DNA of 64,000 bases, taken from positions 58,844 through 122,843 of the forward strand of contig NZ_CANMZV010000015.1 in NCBI RefSeq assembly GCF_947502415.1, read 5' to 3'. A program made the position numbers and the translations under genes. How positions within the stretch are numbered: the stretch's first letter is position 1; every line of letters starts with the position of its first letter. Of this stretch, positions 46,207-57,246 are shown piece after piece. The notes beneath the pieces were generated by a model. The model was not told where the DNA came from and did no database searches. It was given only the letters and a program-made list of their open reading frames with translations. This DNA is from an uncultured Photobacterium sp. (GTDB taxonomy: Bacteria > Pseudomonadota > Gammaproteobacteria > Enterobacterales > Vibrionaceae).

Positions 46207-47112
46207 TTATTGATGCACCAAGCGGTGGCTTCGTTTTTGGCCAGCATGCTTTTCAATATATTCGACAATCATGCCGGCGATATCTTTTCCGGTTGCCGTC
46301 TCTATGCCTTCCAGCCCCGGAGAGGAATTCACTTCCATGACCAGAGGGCCGCGTTTCGAGCGTAGTAAATCGACACCAGCGACGCTCAATCCCATCGCCT
46401 TGGCAGCGGCTACTGCGGTTTTGCGCTCTTCCGGCGTAATGCGGATTAGCGTTGCACTGCCTCCTCGATGCAGGTTGGAGCGAAACTCCCCTTCTGCGCC
46501 CTGGCGTTTCATAGCAGCAATGACTTTATCCCCGATAACAAAGCAGCGGATGTCGGCTCCGTCGGCTTCTTCGATGAATTCCTGGACCATAATGTTAGCT
46601 TTCAGCCCCATAAAAGCTTCGATAACGCTTTCGGCGGCTTTTTGAGTCTCGGCTAGCACCACACCAATGCCTTGGGTGCCTTCGAGCAGCTTGATCACCA
46701 GTGGGGCTCCGCCCACCATTTTGATCAGATCCGGCACGTCATCAGGCTTGCTGGCAAAACCGGTAATTGGCATTCCTATTCCTTTGCGGCTAAGTAGCTG
46801 CAGTGAACGGAGCTTATCCCGCGAGCGGGAGATTGCTATCGATTGATTGACCGAAAAGACATCCATCATTTCAAACTGTCGCAGCACCGAGCAGCCGTAA
46901 AACGTAATATCGGCACCGATACGTGGAATAATCGCATTGAAGTCAGTCAGGTCACTGCCTTCGAAATGGATTGAAGGCTGAACCGAATTGATATTCATAT
47001 AACAGCGCAGGGCGTTGATAATGACTGCTTGGTGGCCTCGCTGCTCGATGGCCTCGCGAAGGCGACGGGTGGAGTATAAATTTTCGTTCTGGGACAGGAT
47101 GCCAATTTTCAT
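46207..47112 (-). CDS. rimK: RimK-like ATP-grasp glutamate ligase
   Basis: ATP-grasp enzyme of 301 residues, aligned over its length with E. coli RimK, which adds glutamates to the C-terminus of ribosomal protein S6. Visible are the N-terminal [20 protein letters not shown], the ATP-grasp lysine part [20 protein letters not shown], and the metal-binding end [15 protein letters not shown]. Confidence 0.9.
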   Translation of the reverse strand: MKIGILSQNENLYSTRRLREAIEQRGHQAVIINALRCYMNINSVQPSIHFEGSDLTDFNAIIPRIGADITFYGCSVLRQFEMMDVFSVNQSIAISRSRDKLRSLQLLSRKGIGMPITGFASKPDDVPDLIKMVGGAPLVIKLLEGTQGIGVVLAETQKAAESVIEAFMGLKANIMVQEFIEEADGADIRCFVIGDKVIAAMKRQGAEGEFRSNLHRGGSATLIRITPEERKTAVAAAKAMGLSVAGVDLLRSKRGPLVMEVNSSPGLEGIETATGKDIAGMIVEYIEKHAGQKRSHRLVHQ

Positions 47113-47285
47113 TGCGCTACTCGTAAAAAATAAGTGGATATGGCAGTAAAGCGGAGAAGTTTGGCTATCTTCCCTGCCGACTGATTGGAGCGCGACTATG
47201 CGCCCAATCGGGGGAAAAAGCGAGCTAATTGATGATGATCTTTTTTTATCGTATTGATGGGAAAATTTGATGGGGAAGCGGGCAG

Positions 47286-47312
47286 AAAAAAGGCCAGCAT
47301 GAGGCTGGCCTT
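47286..47312 (-). terminator. Terminator of bsrV
   Basis: AAGGCCAGC (47290-47298), five-base loop, GCTGGCCTT (47304-47312); on the minus strand T's follow the stem. Confidence 0.85.
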
Positions 47313-47332
47313 GAAAATATTTACGTTAGTGA

Positions 47333-48547
47333 TTAACGGTAAACACGTGGGTTAGTTGCACCCCATACTGTGTAGTGCTCAGGTAGAATACGACCGCTTT
47401 TCTCTTCAGTCTCTTCACCTGTGATTTTTTCTGAGCCCTGACTACCGAATACAACGATTTCGTCGTTAGGCTGTACGCCAGCGATGTCTGTAACGTCAAC
47501 CATCGTAGTGTTCATTGATGCCATACCCATTACGCGAGCACGCTGGCCGTTGATCAGTACATCAGCCTTGTTGCTTAGAGAGCGAGCAAAGCCGTCTGAG
47601 TAACCGATAGGCATGTTAGCCAGAATAGAGTCGCGCTCTAGTACTTTTGTGCTGCCGTAGCCGATAGTGCTGCCCGCTGGGAAGTGGTGCAGTGATGCTA
47701 CGCGAGTTTTGAAAGATACGATACGCTGGTACGGTGCTGTTGCTGGGTAGTCACCGTAAAGCATGCCGCCTGGGCGAACCATATCAAGGTGCGCTTCAGG
47801 CAGGTTAAGCGTAATGTAAGAGTTAGCAACGTGTAGAGTGATGTCTTTACGCTTCAGGCCAGCGCTGTCCATTAGCCATTTAGTTTCAACCTTGAAACGA
47901 TCAACTTTGCGCTTGATTTCATCAAGACCTTCGTTCGGGAAGTGCGTCATCATACCAACGATTTTCAGGTTAGGATCGCTAGCGATTTCCACACCTTCAA
48001 CCTGACCTTCATAAGTAGTCAGATCCAGGCCGTTACGGCCCATGCCTGAAGTGTTCAGTGCAAGGTGAACAGGGATAGTTGTGCCGTTTTTCATTGCGAT
48101 GTCGATGATTTGATCAGCCTGCATCTTAGTACCGATCAGTTCTTCGATTTCGTAATCCAGGCCGCCTTCGATTTCGTTTTTGCTAGCAGCTCGAACACGC
48201 ATCACTTTACCTTCGTAGCCGTGCTTACGAACAACGCGTGCTTCTTCGTTACTAGTAATACCTACGCATGGTACGTTGTTCGCGATGATTGTAGGCATCA
48301 GGCCTGCAATACCGTTACCGTAAGCATCTGCTTTCATGATCGCACAGATCTTAGTGTTAGCTTTCAGATCTTTCTGCAGAAGCTGAATGTTGTCAGAAAA
48401 TGCCTGAGTATCGATTTCTAGCCAAGCGTTGCTAGACTGAACACGCTCTTCGCGCTCGCTGTTGTTAAAATCTACCAGCAGAGGTGCTGCTTGCGCTGCA
48501 GTTTGACCCATAAGGGCTAGTGCCACTAGGCTAAGTTTCAGTTTCAA
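47333..48547 (-). CDS. bsrV: BsrV, periplasmic broad-spectrum amino acid racemase
   Basis: PLP enzyme of 404 residues with a cleavable signal peptide (LSLVALALMGQTAAQAA), unlike the cytoplasmic Alr. Lys72 in AIMKADAYGNG binds the cofactor. The overall sequence follows Vibrio BsrV, which makes D-Met, D-Leu and other D-amino acids that remodel the cell wall in stationary phase. GGAGACATACC precedes the ATG. It is preceded by a chemoreceptor gene in the same direction. Confidence 0.9.
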   Translation of the reverse strand: MKLKLSLVALALMGQTAAQAAPLLVDFNNSEREERVQSSNAWLEIDTQAFSDNIQLLQKDLKANTKICAIMKADAYGNGIAGLMPTIIANNVPCVGITSNEEARVVRKHGYEGKVMRVRAASKNEIEGGLDYEIEELIGTKMQADQIIDIAMKNGTTIPVHLALNTSGMGRNGLDLTTYEGQVEGVEIASDPNLKIVGMMTHFPNEGLDEIKRKVDRFKVETKWLMDSAGLKRKDITLHVANSYITLNLPEAHLDMVRPGGMLYGDYPATAPYQRIVSFKTRVASLHHFPAGSTIGYGSTKVLERDSILANMPIGYSDGFARSLSNKADVLINGQRARVMGMASMNTTMVDVTDIAGVQPNDEIVVFGSQGSEKITGEETEEKSGRILPEHYTVWGATNPRVYR

Positions 48548-48590
48548 GGTATGTCTCCTGTTATGGATTGTTTTTTGTTATGGGGTGAAG

Positions 48591-50207
48591 CTATAGCGTA
48601 AATAAACGCACAACGTCGCGAAGCGCAGTAGCTCTGCGCTTAAGCTCCTCAACCCCTTGTTGTGCATCTTTTGTTGATAAACGGTTTTCGTCAGCGCTGC
48701 TGCTCAGTGAGGCAACATTCGATGACAGGTGTTCAGAGGTAAAAGCCTGCTCTTTGACCGACTCGGAGATCTCTTCCATCCCTTCGGTAACCGTCGAGAT
48801 TTCTGCGCGAAAGCCGTTCAGTGAGTCATTAGCCTGGTCGGCATGTTGTACACAATTGTCGACCTGTTCTACAGCCTGCTGCATGGTGTCGGTGGCATTG
48901 CTGGTGTCGCTCTGAACTGTATTGATCATGGTGCCAATTTCCACAGTCGCTTTGGCTGTGCGTTCAGACAGTTGGCGAACTTCATCAGCAACCACCGCAA
49001 AGCCGCGGCCTTGCTCTCCGGCACGCGCTGCTTCGATGGCTGCGTTCAGAGCCAGCAGGTTAGTTTGGTCAGCAATGCCTTTGATGACTTCGACAATCGA
49101 GTTGATTTCACTGGCACGGCTGTCAAGCTGATGTAGTTTCTCGGCAACTGAGTTTGTTTCTTTCTGGACACCTTGCATTCCCGTAACTGCATGATTGATC
49201 GCTGCTACAGTGTTTTGGGTATGTTCTTCAAAGTGCGTCATTTTTTGGTTGGCGCTGCTGACCACTTCCGAGATGCTCTGACAGCTGGTTGCCAGTTCTT
49301 CGATAGCTGTTGCGCTGTTGCCGACATTCTCAGCCTGTTCGACTGAACGGTCGGTAACGGCCTGTACCAGATGGTCAAGCTGGGTGGTAATTGCGGCAAC
49401 GCTTTCGGTTGATTGGCTTACTTCCAGCAAGCGCTCACGCAGCGCGGCCATGAAGGTGTTGAACGAGTTGGCCATCACGCCGATTTCGTCCTTACTGGCT
49501 ACCGTTACTCTTTGATTTAGGTTCCAGTCACCGTTGGCGATATTTAGCAAAACCTGATTCAGGGCATTGATTGGTGCCACAAGACGGTTGGCAAACAGTT
49601 GAGCCGCAATCAGAGCCAGGACCAGAACTATCACGGCGGTAATGCAAACTTGCTGTAGTTTACTGCTTAACATTGTATCGACGGCCTGAAGAGAGATGTC
49701 GACTCCAACGATATAAAGATCGCCCTGATGGTTACGAAATGGAACAAAAATCGAGCGGTAGCGTCCGAATTCACCTTGATATTCTTCAAACTGAATTTGT
49801 TCGGTCAGGAACGCTTCACGCAGCATCTTTGGTACGATTTTGTATTCTTCTAAATACCAGTTCTGATATCTGCCTGAGCGTCTTTCTTCTTCTGTTTGGT
49901 TGACGTAGGTGTAGTACACCCGGCCGTTTTTCATCATGGTGGTGTAGGCCCAGTCAAGATTTGACGCCATGGTAAAGTCGGTCAAATCCCCTGAAATTTT
50001 GTCGTAGTCGCTATGGGCCTTATCGAGATGATCATGACGGTCATCACCTACAATTTTTTGAGTCGCATAAGCCGCTGTTGCTAGTTCGGAATCTAGTCTG
50101 TTGAGTGTGGACTCTTCCAGGGTTTGATACGAGAAACCTGATAACACCAAAATAATGGCGATAGAAAGAACAGTAAAACAGACAGATAATTTGGTCTTAA
50201 GGTTCAT
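48591..50207 (-). CDS. Methyl-accepting chemotaxis protein
   Basis: Chemoreceptor of 538 residues. An N-terminal membrane helix ([17 protein letters not shown]), a periplasmic sensor of about 150 residues, a second helix ([18 protein letters not shown]), a HAMP domain and the signalling hairpin ([20 protein letters not shown]) are seen. No pentapeptide tether for CheR is visible at the end. Upstream on the minus strand CTTAAG and GTCGCC stand in a sigma-28-like layout, but spacing is off by one. The ligand is unknown. Confidence 0.92.
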   Translation of the reverse strand: MNLKTKLSVCFTVLSIAIILVLSGFSYQTLEESTLNRLDSELATAAYATQKIVGDDRHDHLDKAHSDYDKISGDLTDFTMASNLDWAYTTMMKNGRVYYTYVNQTEEERRSGRYQNWYLEEYKIVPKMLREAFLTEQIQFEEYQGEFGRYRSIFVPFRNHQGDLYIVGVDISLQAVDTMLSSKLQQVCITAVIVLVLALIAAQLFANRLVAPINALNQVLLNIANGDWNLNQRVTVASKDEIGVMANSFNTFMAALRERLLEVSQSTESVAAITTQLDHLVQAVTDRSVEQAENVGNSATAIEELATSCQSISEVVSSANQKMTHFEEHTQNTVAAINHAVTGMQGVQKETNSVAEKLHQLDSRASEINSIVEVIKGIADQTNLLALNAAIEAARAGEQGRGFAVVADEVRQLSERTAKATVEIGTMINTVQSDTSNATDTMQQAVEQVDNCVQHADQANDSLNGFRAEISTVTEGMEEISESVKEQAFTSEHLSSNVASLSSSADENRLSTKDAQQGVEELKRRATALRDVVRLFTL

Positions 50208-50414
50208 GTTGTGTTTGTCTTCTATGAGAACGTGATTTTTATTCCATTTATTTGTATTGCTTATGTAAGAGGCGACGCAAAATACACAAGGCTTAAGTGA
50301 ACAAGAACCGTTAGCTGCTTTTTTCTGCTACTTTTTGAAAATTAAGAGAAAGCAAGAGGGTTTTGTGCCTAAAGTGACACAAAACCTTGTTTTTGTAGAG
50401 GGGGAAGGTGATCG

Positions 50415-51437
50415 TTATTCAAGATGCAGGTCGAGCGGGGTTTTGCTGCGGCGACCACCTATCTCACGGGTCAGTGTTGGCACCAGATAGCCCGAAACAT
50501 TGTCTAGTAATCCAGACATTAACTGGCGTGCTCGTTCGTCTGTCACCATAAAGTGGGCTGCGCCCTGAACTTTATCCAGAACATGTAAGTAATAGGGCAG
50601 GATACCCGCTTCGAATAATGCCTCGCTCAGCTGGCTCAGGGCTCCGACTGAATCATTTACACCTTTTAGCAAAACGCCTTGGTTGAGTAGGGTAACACCA
50701 GCCAGTTTCAGTTTGGTCATTGCCTGACGCAGTTCAGCATTGACTTCGTTGGCATGGTTGATGTGTGTTACCAGCACGACCTGTAAGCGGCTCTGTTGGA
50801 GTAGATTGCACATTTCATCGGTGATCCGTGATGGTAGTACGACCGGCAGGCGGGAGTGGATCCGCAGTCGCTTTATGTGCGGGATCTGGGCGATATGCTC
50901 AACCAGCCATTGCAGCTCATGATCTTTGGCCATCAGTGGATCGCCGCCCGAGAGGATCACTTCGTTGATTTCCGGGGTGCCGGCGACATAGTCCAGAGCT
51001 GTCTGCCATTGTCTTTTACCGCCTTTGTTGTCCTGGTAGGGGAAATGGCGGCGGAAGCAATAGCGGCAGTTAACTGCACAGCCGCCTTTGACAATCAGCA
51101 GTACTCGGTTTTTATATTTGTGCAGCAGACTGGGAATGACATTGTCCTGCTCTTCCAGTGGATCAAGCGAGTAGCCTTCATGTACATCGTACTCTTCTTC
51201 CAGTGGGAGCACTTGGCGCAACAATGGATCGTAGGGGTTGCCAACTTCCATTCTTTCGACAAAGCTCATAGGGACACGTAGCGCAAATAATTTTCGGGCT
51301 GCAAGCCCTTTTTCCCATGGGGCGGGATCGATTTTGAGGTTTTTTAGTAGTAGAAAGGGGTCTGAAATCGCATTAGCAAGCTCATTAAGCCAGTTTTGCT
51401 CAACAGTTGATGCGTTTCGGGTTATTATGTGCGGCAT
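50415..51437 (-). CDS. epmB: EpmB, EF-P lysine 2,3-aminomutase
   Basis: Radical SAM enzyme of 340 residues that converts alpha-lysine to beta-lysine for modification of elongation factor P. The iron-sulfur motif is CAVNCRYCFRRHF. The ATG at 51437 (MPHIITRNAS) fits the family; a TTG three codons upstream is open. It is divergent from efp with only 33 bp between starts, and epmA is 5 kb away. Confidence 0.95.
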   Translation of the reverse strand: MPHIITRNASTVEQNWLNELANAISDPFLLLKNLKIDPAPWEKGLAARKLFALRVPMSFVERMEVGNPYDPLLRQVLPLEEEYDVHEGYSLDPLEEQDNVIPSLLHKYKNRVLLIVKGGCAVNCRYCFRRHFPYQDNKGGKRQWQTALDYVAGTPEINEVILSGGDPLMAKDHELQWLVEHIAQIPHIKRLRIHSRLPVVLPSRITDEMCNLLQQSRLQVVLVTHINHANEVNAELRQAMTKLKLAGVTLLNQGVLLKGVNDSVGALSQLSEALFEAGILPYYLHVLDKVQGAAHFMVTDERARQLMSGLLDNVSGYLVPTLTREIGGRRSKTPLDLHLE

Positions 51438-51470
51438 TAAATACAACTCGAAGATGTTAAGAGGATAAGA

Positions 51471-52037
51471 ATGGCGTCTTTCAGCACCAATGAATTCCGC
51501 GGCGGAATGAAAATTATGCTTGATAATGAACCATGTGTCATTATCGAAAACGAATTTGTTAAGCCAGGTAAAGGCCAGGCATTCAACCGCGTTAAGATCC
51601 GTAAGTTACTTTCAGGCAAGGTTCTTGAGAAGACTTTCAAATCTGGTGAGTCGGTTGAAGCTGCAGACGTAATCGACATCGATCTTGATTACCTATACAA
51701 CGATGGTGAATTCTACCACTTCATGAACAATGAAACATTCGAGCAGATCGCTGCGGATGCAAAAGCTGTTGGTGATAACTCGAAGTGGCTGGTAGAAAAC
51801 AACACTTGTACGTTGACGCTTTGGAACGGTAATCCAATCACTGTAACACCACCAAATTTTGTTGAGCTGGAAGTGGTTGAGACTGATCCAGGTCTGAAAG
51901 GTGATACTCAGGGTACTGGCGGTAAGCCTGCAACTCTAAACACTGGTGCCGTTGTTCGTGTACCTCTGTTCATTCAGATCGGCGAAGTGATCAAAGTTGA
52001 TACTCGTAGCGCTGAATACGTAAGCCGTGTGAAATAA
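51471..52037 (+). CDS. efp: EF-P, elongation factor P
   Basis: Translation factor of 188 residues that rescues ribosomes stalled at polyproline. Lys34 in KPGKGQAF is the beta-lysylation site. The three OB-like domains and the C-terminal signature region ([20 protein letters not shown]) are present. Both modifying enzymes, EpmB and EpmA, are encoded in the window. Confidence 0.97.
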   Translation: MASFSTNEFRGGMKIMLDNEPCVIIENEFVKPGKGQAFNRVKIRKLLSGKVLEKTFKSGESVEAADVIDIDLDYLYNDGEFYHFMNNETFEQIAADAKAVGDNSKWLVENNTCTLTLWNGNPITVTPPNFVELEVVETDPGLKGDTQGTGGKPATLNTGAVVRVPLFIQIGEVIKVDTRSAEYVSRVK

Positions 52038-52053
52038 TCACTGCTTGCCGCTG

Positions 52054-52080
52054 AAAAAGGTCGCCTAGGCGGCCTTTTTT
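52054..52080 (+). terminator. Terminator of efp
   Basis: AAAGGTCGCC and GGCGGCCTTT with a two-base turn (TA) and one G-U pair, then T's. Confidence 0.8.
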
Positions 52081-52120
52081 GTTGCCTGGAGAAACAGGCC
52101 AAGTGTGTTTCTCCGGACAT

Positions 52121-52149
52121 AAAAAAGCACCGCGCTGGCGGTGCTTTTA
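52121..52149. terminator. Terminator of frdABCD
   Basis: On the minus strand AAAAGCACCGC, CAGC, GCGGTGCTTTTTT. It lies just after frdD. Confidence 0.85.
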
Positions 52150-52173
52150 GAACATGGCGGATATCTTATGACT

Positions 52174-52536
52174 CTAGATCATGAAGACAAAAATAACAGC
52201 CAGCGCAGACACTAGGAATGCTGTCGCGTAACACGCGATTTTACCTGCAGCACCTGTGTGGAATTTCAGATCGTGCATACCGTGGTGTAGACGGTGCATT
52301 GCATGCCACATTGGTAGTGCAAGCGTTGCGATAGTGAATAGCGCACCGATGATGCTGGTTACGAAGCCTGTTACACGCTCATAGCTCATCGCTTCGGCAT
52401 CAAGCATGCCAAGCGGTACCATGATACCCAGTACCAGGACAGTCACAGGTGTCAGCATAGCGAACCAAGTACCGCCTGCACCAAACAGACCCCACCATAC
52501 CGGCTCGTCAGAACGTTTAGGATTTAGATTAACCAC
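52174..52536 (-). CDS. frdD: FrdD, fumarate reductase membrane anchor
   Basis: Anchor subunit of 120 residues with three membrane helices ([40 protein letters not shown]). With FrdC it holds the FrdAB heads to the inner membrane and binds menaquinol. Last gene of frdABCD; ten bases after frdC. Confidence 0.95.
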   Translation of the reverse strand: MVNLNPKRSDEPVWWGLFGAGGTWFAMLTPVTVLVLGIMVPLGMLDAEAMSYERVTGFVTSIIGALFTIATLALPMWHAMHRLHHGMHDLKFHTGAAGKIACYATAFLVSALAVIFVFMI

Positions 52537-52546
52537 GTGGCTCTCC

Positions 52547-52930
52547 TTAAACTAGTACTAGAACGAACAGTGTAATTGCAGCAACTGCAGCCCACTGAGC
52601 CAGAACAATAATTTTCTTATCCAGCGCTTTGCCTTTGATTTTGATAGGCATAACCTGAGGCATCATGCTGAAGAAAGTCTGTGCGTGGAACAAGCTGCCG
52701 GCAAGCGCCAGGAAGTTCAGAACCACAATAACCGGATTAGCCATAAATTCTAGCCAGCCAGCCCAGGCTTCAGGACCTTTCACCAGGCTGCCAAGACCGA
52801 AAGTCAGGCAGATAGTGAAGAAAATCAATGGTAGTACAGTTGCTTCACGAACCATGTAGAAACGGTAGAAAGGATGATCCTTCCACCAGGTACGCTTCAT
52901 TTCACGAACGTAAGGTTTACGGTTGCTCAT
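52547..52930 (-). CDS. frdC: FrdC, fumarate reductase membrane anchor
   Basis: Anchor subunit of 127 residues with three membrane helices. The N-terminal [20 protein letters not shown] is typical of FrdC. It is separated from frdB by two bases. Confidence 0.95.
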   Translation of the reverse strand: MSNRKPYVREMKRTWWKDHPFYRFYMVREATVLPLIFFTICLTFGLGSLVKGPEAWAGWLEFMANPVIVVLNFLALAGSLFHAQTFFSMMPQVMPIKIKGKALDKKIIVLAQWAAVAAITLFVLVLV

Positions 52931-52932
52931 CC

Positions 52933-53673
52933 TTATGCCTCCTGAGGTTTCAACATGGCAATCACGAAATCTTTAGAAGATTCAACTTTGCCTTGGTTAA
53001 CCGCTGCTGCTGGATCAACGCTCTTCGGACATACTTCAGAACAGTAACCGACGAACGTACAGCCCCATGCACCGTTTTCACCGTTGATTAGCTTCATTCG
53101 CTCATCAGAGCCGTTGTCACGGCTGTCAAGGTTGTAACGGTGAGCCAGCGTTAGTGCTGCCGGGCCAATGAACTCTGGGTTCAGGCCAAACTGAGGACAT
53201 GCTGCGTAACACAGGCCACAGTTAATACAGGCAGAGAACTGCTTGTATTTTGCCATTTGCTCAGGAGTCTGGTTGTTCGGGCCGTCTTCCGGCTTGCGGT
53301 CGTTACCGATGATATAAGGCTTGATGGCTTCCAGACGCTCGATGAATGGCGTCATATCAACAATCAGGTCTTTTTCGATAGCGAAGTTTGCTAGCGGCTC
53401 GATCTTCACACCATTCGGGTAGTCGCGCAGGAAGGTCTTACACGCCAGTTTTGGTACATTGTCGACCATCATGCCGCACGAACCACAGATCGCCATACGG
53501 CAAGACCAGCGGTAAGCCAGATCTTTATCCAGGTTGTCTTTGATGTAACCCAGTGCGTCTAGCACAGACATGGTTTCGTTAAACGGTACTTCGAACATTT
53601 CGAAGTACGGTTCTGCGTCTTTGGCTGGGTCATAACGCAGAATTTCTACTTTTTGGATGCGGTTGCCTGACAT
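52933..53673 (-). CDS. frdB: FrdB, fumarate reductase iron-sulfur subunit
   Basis: Electron-transfer subunit of 246 residues. It carries the [2Fe-2S] Cys set ([15 protein letters not shown], then LAC) and two ferredoxin-like clusters ([12 protein letters not shown] and [12 protein letters not shown]). It shares one base with the frdA stop codon. Confidence 0.96.
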   Translation of the reverse strand: MSGNRIQKVEILRYDPAKDAEPYFEMFEVPFNETMSVLDALGYIKDNLDKDLAYRWSCRMAICGSCGMMVDNVPKLACKTFLRDYPNGVKIEPLANFAIEKDLIVDMTPFIERLEAIKPYIIGNDRKPEDGPNNQTPEQMAKYKQFSACINCGLCYAACPQFGLNPEFIGPAALTLAHRYNLDSRDNGSDERMKLINGENGAWGCTFVGYCSEVCPKSVDPAAAVNQGKVESSKDFVIAMLKPQEA

Positions 53674-55478
53674 TATGCCTGCTCCTCTTTCTGCTCTGCT
53701 GCTTCTTTCGCTGCTGCCTCTTCTGCCGCGGCACCGTACAGACGGGCTTTTGGCTGAGACTTAGTGATTGTCACATCGCTGTATTCGATGCGAGGTGCCT
53801 TATCACCGTTGTAGAAGGCTAGCGTATGCTTCAGGAAGTTCTCGTCATCACGCTCTGTGCAACCGTCATCAAGACGCTGGTGTGCACCACGTGATTCACG
53901 ACGCTGAATTGCAGAGTGAGCCATTGATTCCGCCACTTCCAGGCCGTATCCCACTTCGATTGCGTATAGCAGATCAGTGTTGAATACCTTGCCCTTGTCT
54001 TTGATGCTGATTTTCTTGTAGCGTTCGCGAAGCTCGGCCAGCTTCTCGATTGTCGCCTGCATCAGATCTTCCTGGCGGTAGATACCACAACCGGCTTCCA
54101 TGGTGTGACCCATTTCAGTACGGATATCAGCCCAGTTTTCGTCGCCTTCTTGCACCATCAGGGTGTCAATGCGCTCTTGAACAGCCTGGATCTGTGCTGA
54201 GATTGACGCTTCGTTCCAGCCTTTGAATTCTTCTGCACGCTTCGCTGCACCTTCACCCGCTACGCGGCCGAATACAACAAGCTCTGCCAGAGAGTTAGAA
54301 CCCAGACGGTTTGCGCCGTGCAGGCCAACAGAAGAACATTCACCCACTGCGAACAGACCCTTGATTCGGGTTTCATTGTGGTTATCAGTTTCGATACCAC
54401 CCATGGTGTAGTGAACGGTTGGACGAATTGGAATTGGCTCTTTCGCTGGGTCAACGTTAACGTACGCTTTAGCCAGCTCACAGATGAATGGCAGACGTTC
54501 GTGCAGGTACTCTTCACCCAAGTGTCGAAGGTCAAGGTGTACAACATCACCCAGTGGGTGCTTGATTGTGTTGCCTTTCTGCTGCTCGTGCCAGAAAGCC
54601 TGAGAAACTTTGTCACGAGGACCCAGTTCCATGTATTTGTTTTTTGGCTGGCCGACTGGAGTTTCAGGGCCCATGCCATAATCTTGCAGATAACGGTAGC
54701 CGTTTTTGTTAACAATGATACCGCCTTCACCACGACAACCTTCGGTCATCAGGATACCGGTACCAGGCAGACCGGTTGGGTGATACTGAACGAATTCCAT
54801 ATCACGTAGTGGTACACCGTGGCGGAATGCCATAGCCATACCGTCACCAGTAACGATGCCACCGTTAGTGTTACAGTTGTAAACTCGGCCTGCACCACCC
54901 GTTGCCAGAACAACTGATTTTGCTTTAATGCAGATCAGTTCGCCTTCAGACATGTGGATAGCGATAAGACCTTGAACTTCACCTTCTTCAACCAGCAGAT
55001 CAACAACGAAGTACTCGTCATAACGTTTGATTTGATCATATTTGATAGAAGTCTGGAACAGTGTGTGAAGCATGTGGAAGCCGGTTTTATCCGCCGCAAA
55101 CCATGTACGTTCAACCTTCATACCACCAAAACGCCGAACGTTAACGTCACCGTTTTCTTTACGGCTCCAAGGACAACCCCACTGTTCAAGCTGGGTCATC
55201 TCGCGAGTCGCGTTTTCTACGAAATATTCAACAACGTCCTGTTCACATAGCCAGTCACCACCTCCAACGGTATCGTTGAAGTGGTTGTCCAGGCTATCTT
55301 CATCCTTGATGACGGCAGCGGAGCCACCCTCAGCCGCTACGGTGTGAGAGCGCATTGGGTAAACTTTAGAAATCAGTGCAATTTCCAAGTCTGGATTTGC
55401 TTCTGCTGCAGCGATGGCAGCACGTAGGCCTGCACCACCTGCGCCGATTACAGCGATATCTGTGGTAATAGTCTTCAC
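53673..55478 (-). CDS. frdA: FrdA, fumarate reductase flavoprotein subunit
   Basis: Catalytic subunit of 601 residues that reduces fumarate to succinate as terminal step of anaerobic respiration. The FAD-binding [15 protein letters not shown] and the covalent-flavin His ([15 protein letters not shown]), and the Arg-containing [14 protein letters not shown] are visible. GTG start with GGAGG eight bases upstream. AspA and DcuA in the same window supply its substrate. Confidence 0.97.
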   Translation of the reverse strand: MKTITTDIAVIGAGGAGLRAAIAAAEANPDLEIALISKVYPMRSHTVAAEGGSAAVIKDEDSLDNHFNDTVGGGDWLCEQDVVEYFVENATREMTQLEQWGCPWSRKENGDVNVRRFGGMKVERTWFAADKTGFHMLHTLFQTSIKYDQIKRYDEYFVVDLLVEEGEVQGLIAIHMSEGELICIKAKSVVLATGGAGRVYNCNTNGGIVTGDGMAMAFRHGVPLRDMEFVQYHPTGLPGTGILMTEGCRGEGGIIVNKNGYRYLQDYGMGPETPVGQPKNKYMELGPRDKVSQAFWHEQQKGNTIKHPLGDVVHLDLRHLGEEYLHERLPFICELAKAYVNVDPAKEPIPIRPTVHYTMGGIETDNHNETRIKGLFAVGECSSVGLHGANRLGSNSLAELVVFGRVAGEGAAKRAEEFKGWNEASISAQIQAVQERIDTLMVQEGDENWADIRTEMGHTMEAGCGIYRQEDLMQATIEKLAELRERYKKISIKDKGKVFNTDLLYAIEVGYGLEVAESMAHSAIQRRESRGAHQRLDDGCTERDDENFLKHTLAFYNGDKAPRIEYSDVTITKSQPKARLYGAAAEEAAAKEAAEQKEEQA

Positions 55479-55510
55479 AGCTATCCTCCGAAGGTAAGAC
55501 GATAAAATTT

Positions 55511-55534
55511 AAAAAAGTACGCTAAAGCGTACTT
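55511..55534 (-). promoter_or_regulatory. Terminator-like hairpin in the frdA leader
   Basis: On the minus strand AAGTACGC, TTTA, GCGTACTT followed by T's: a perfect 8-bp stem with a T tract that ends about 33 bp before frdA. It looks like an intrinsic terminator or attenuator placed between promoter and operon. Confidence 0.55.
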
Positions 55535-55642
55535 ATCCTTGAAATCCTGAGGTCATTCTATGAAACAAAATCGGCAGAAAATTTGATTTAGACGCAGCTT
55601 TTTTATGGAAATAGCCCAAAAGTATAAGATGATTACAAAAAC

Positions 55643-55658
55643 TGTGATTATTGTCACA
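55643..55658. promoter_or_regulatory. CRP-type binding site upstream of frdA
   Basis: TGTGA-TTATTG-TCACA, both half sites perfect. It lies about 170 bp upstream of the frdA start; a TATACT -10-like element stands on its frdA side. Confidence 0.65.
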
Positions 55659-56023
55659 AGGTGTAATGTTTTATGGTTGTTAATTCATCGTTTTGTATTG
55701 TGTTAATTGTTTCTGGCTCATTAAGGGCGTGTTTCGTGTTTTTGTTATAAACCTTTAATTTAAAAAAAGAACTGAATGATTATAAGGGTTGCATAGCCAA
55801 TTAATGTTGGTTTTATGTCGGTTTGGTGTTTGCAATGTTATTTAGTTGTGCTTGTTTGGTAATCTGGCTTGTGATTGCATTTACCTTTTAAATGTGTATC
55901 TATTCATAATTAGTCATAATCGTGCATCAAGAGGATCATGGTCATGGGATCTAGCTGCTGCTTTAAGGGGAGTTTGGTAAACTGGGCGGCAAAATAATCA
56001 CCTGTATATTAAGAAGTGATGCT

Positions 56024-56995
56024 ATGACTTTGCATTGGCAACCGACGGCCTCTATTGAACAGCTGAAACAGCGTGCTGCGACTATCGCCTCTATTCGTGA
56101 TTTCTTTTTCCGACGCCAAGTGCTGGAAGTGGATACTCCAGCTATGAGCCAGGCGACGGTGACAGATATTCATCTTCATACTTTCAAGACTGACTTTGTG
56201 GGGCCTGGCTACGCCAAAGGTCAGCCTCTATACCTGATGACAAGCCCGGAATTTCACATGAAACGGTTGTTGTCTGCTGGTAGCGGCCCGATTTACCAGA
56301 TCTGTAAGTCATTTCGAAATGAGGAGTCGGGGCGTTTTCACAATCCCGAATTTACTATGCTGGAGTGGTACCGTCCCGGCTTCGACCACCATAACTTGAT
56401 GGATGAAATGGACGAACTGCTTCAGTTGGTTCTTGGTTGCCAGGCGGCAGAGCGAATGACCTATCAGCAAGCATTTCTCAATGTGTTGGGTGTATGCCCG
56501 TTGGAAGGCTGCATGGCTGAATTGAAAGTGGCGGCCAGTACGCTTGGGCTTTCAGATATTGCTGAGCTTGAAGAAGATCGCGATACTTTATTGCAGTTGC
56601 TATTCAGCGTTGGCGTCGAATCCAAAATTGGCCAGCAGGTACCAGCCTTTGTGTATGATTTTCCGGCTTCGCAGGCGGCATTGGCTCAGATTAGCCCAAA
56701 TGATCAGCGGGTGGCGGAGCGTTTTGAAGTGTATTTTAAGGGTATCGAGCTGGCGAATGGTTTCCATGAATTGGCTGATGGTGACGAGCAGCTGGCTCGC
56801 TTTGAAGAAGATAACCGCAAGCGCCTGAAGATGGGGTTGGAGCCACAGCCAATAGACCATCATTTGGTAGAAGCCTTGCGTGCCGGTTTCCCAGATTGTG
56901 CTGGAGTGGCGTTGGGGATTGATCGTTTGATCATGCTGGCGCAGGGGTTGGATCATATTGATCAGGTGACGGCGTTTCCGATCCAGATCGCCTGA
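56024..56995 (+). CDS. epmA: EpmA, EF-P beta-lysine ligase
   Basis: Lysyl-tRNA-synthetase paralogue of 323 residues that attaches beta-lysine to Lys34 of EF-P. It has the class II core only, without the anticodon-binding domain: motif 2 ([20 protein letters not shown]) and motif 3 ([15 protein letters not shown]). It stands divergent from frdA as in other Vibrionaceae. Confidence 0.95.
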   Translation: MTLHWQPTASIEQLKQRAATIASIRDFFFRRQVLEVDTPAMSQATVTDIHLHTFKTDFVGPGYAKGQPLYLMTSPEFHMKRLLSAGSGPIYQICKSFRNEESGRFHNPEFTMLEWYRPGFDHHNLMDEMDELLQLVLGCQAAERMTYQQAFLNVLGVCPLEGCMAELKVAASTLGLSDIAELEEDRDTLLQLLFSVGVESKIGQQVPAFVYDFPASQAALAQISPNDQRVAERFEVYFKGIELANGFHELADGDEQLARFEEDNRKRLKMGLEPQPIDHHLVEALRAGFPDCAGVALGIDRLIMLAQGLDHIDQVTAFPIQIA

Positions 56996-57024
56996 CATCC
57001 GATCCTGATAATATCAAGTGAAAT

Positions 57025-57055
57025 AAAAAACGCGGCGATTGCCGCGTTTTTCATT
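57025..57055. terminator. Bidirectional terminator of epmA and of the minus-strand RNA
   Basis: AAAAACGCGGC (57026-57036), GATT, GCCGCGTTTTT (57041-57051), T-rich on both sides. Confidence 0.85.
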
Positions 57056-57240
57056 TTTAGCCGTTTGTAAGAGTGGCCATATAGCCTAGAGGGTGCCCAA
57101 TGATACCTTTCGGTATTTGCCGTACCTGAGCCATAAAATACGACAATCGCTTTCAGACTATTAACCAGAAAGCTAGGGGGAACAGCTAGTATTGCATCGA
57201 CAGGCGGCAAGTTAGGATTTCAAGGCGTCTTATCGAAGCG
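57025..57240 (-). ncRNA. Candidate Fur-repressed small RNA, about 216 nt
   Basis: A complete small transcription unit without a credible protein frame: a consensus sigma-70 promoter overlapped by a Fur-like palindrome (57247-57291), a likely start near 57240, and an intrinsic terminator at 57025-57055. Inside, ATACC-GAAA-GGTAT (57116-57103) forms a GNRA-capped hairpin. Length and iron control recall RyhB of Vibrio, but I do not see the E. coli RyhB core as I remember it, so I give no name. One 82-codon frame on this strand runs through the terminator into epmA and is not credible. Confidence 0.6.
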
Positions 57241-57246
57241 GAACAA

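Larger units (their letters stand above)
55479..56023. other. Regulatory region between frdA and epmA
   Basis: 545 bp, A+T-rich, without genes. It holds a leader hairpin for frdA (55511-55534) and a perfect CRP-type palindrome (55643-55658). Nearer to epmA there is a weak TTGCAT-N16-TATCTA (55875-55902). The remainder shows nothing I can name. Confidence 0.6.

Noticed and set aside
56962..57210. 82-codon minus-strand frame over the small RNA
   Set aside because: It reads straight through the intrinsic terminator into epmA, so it is unlikely to be translated.
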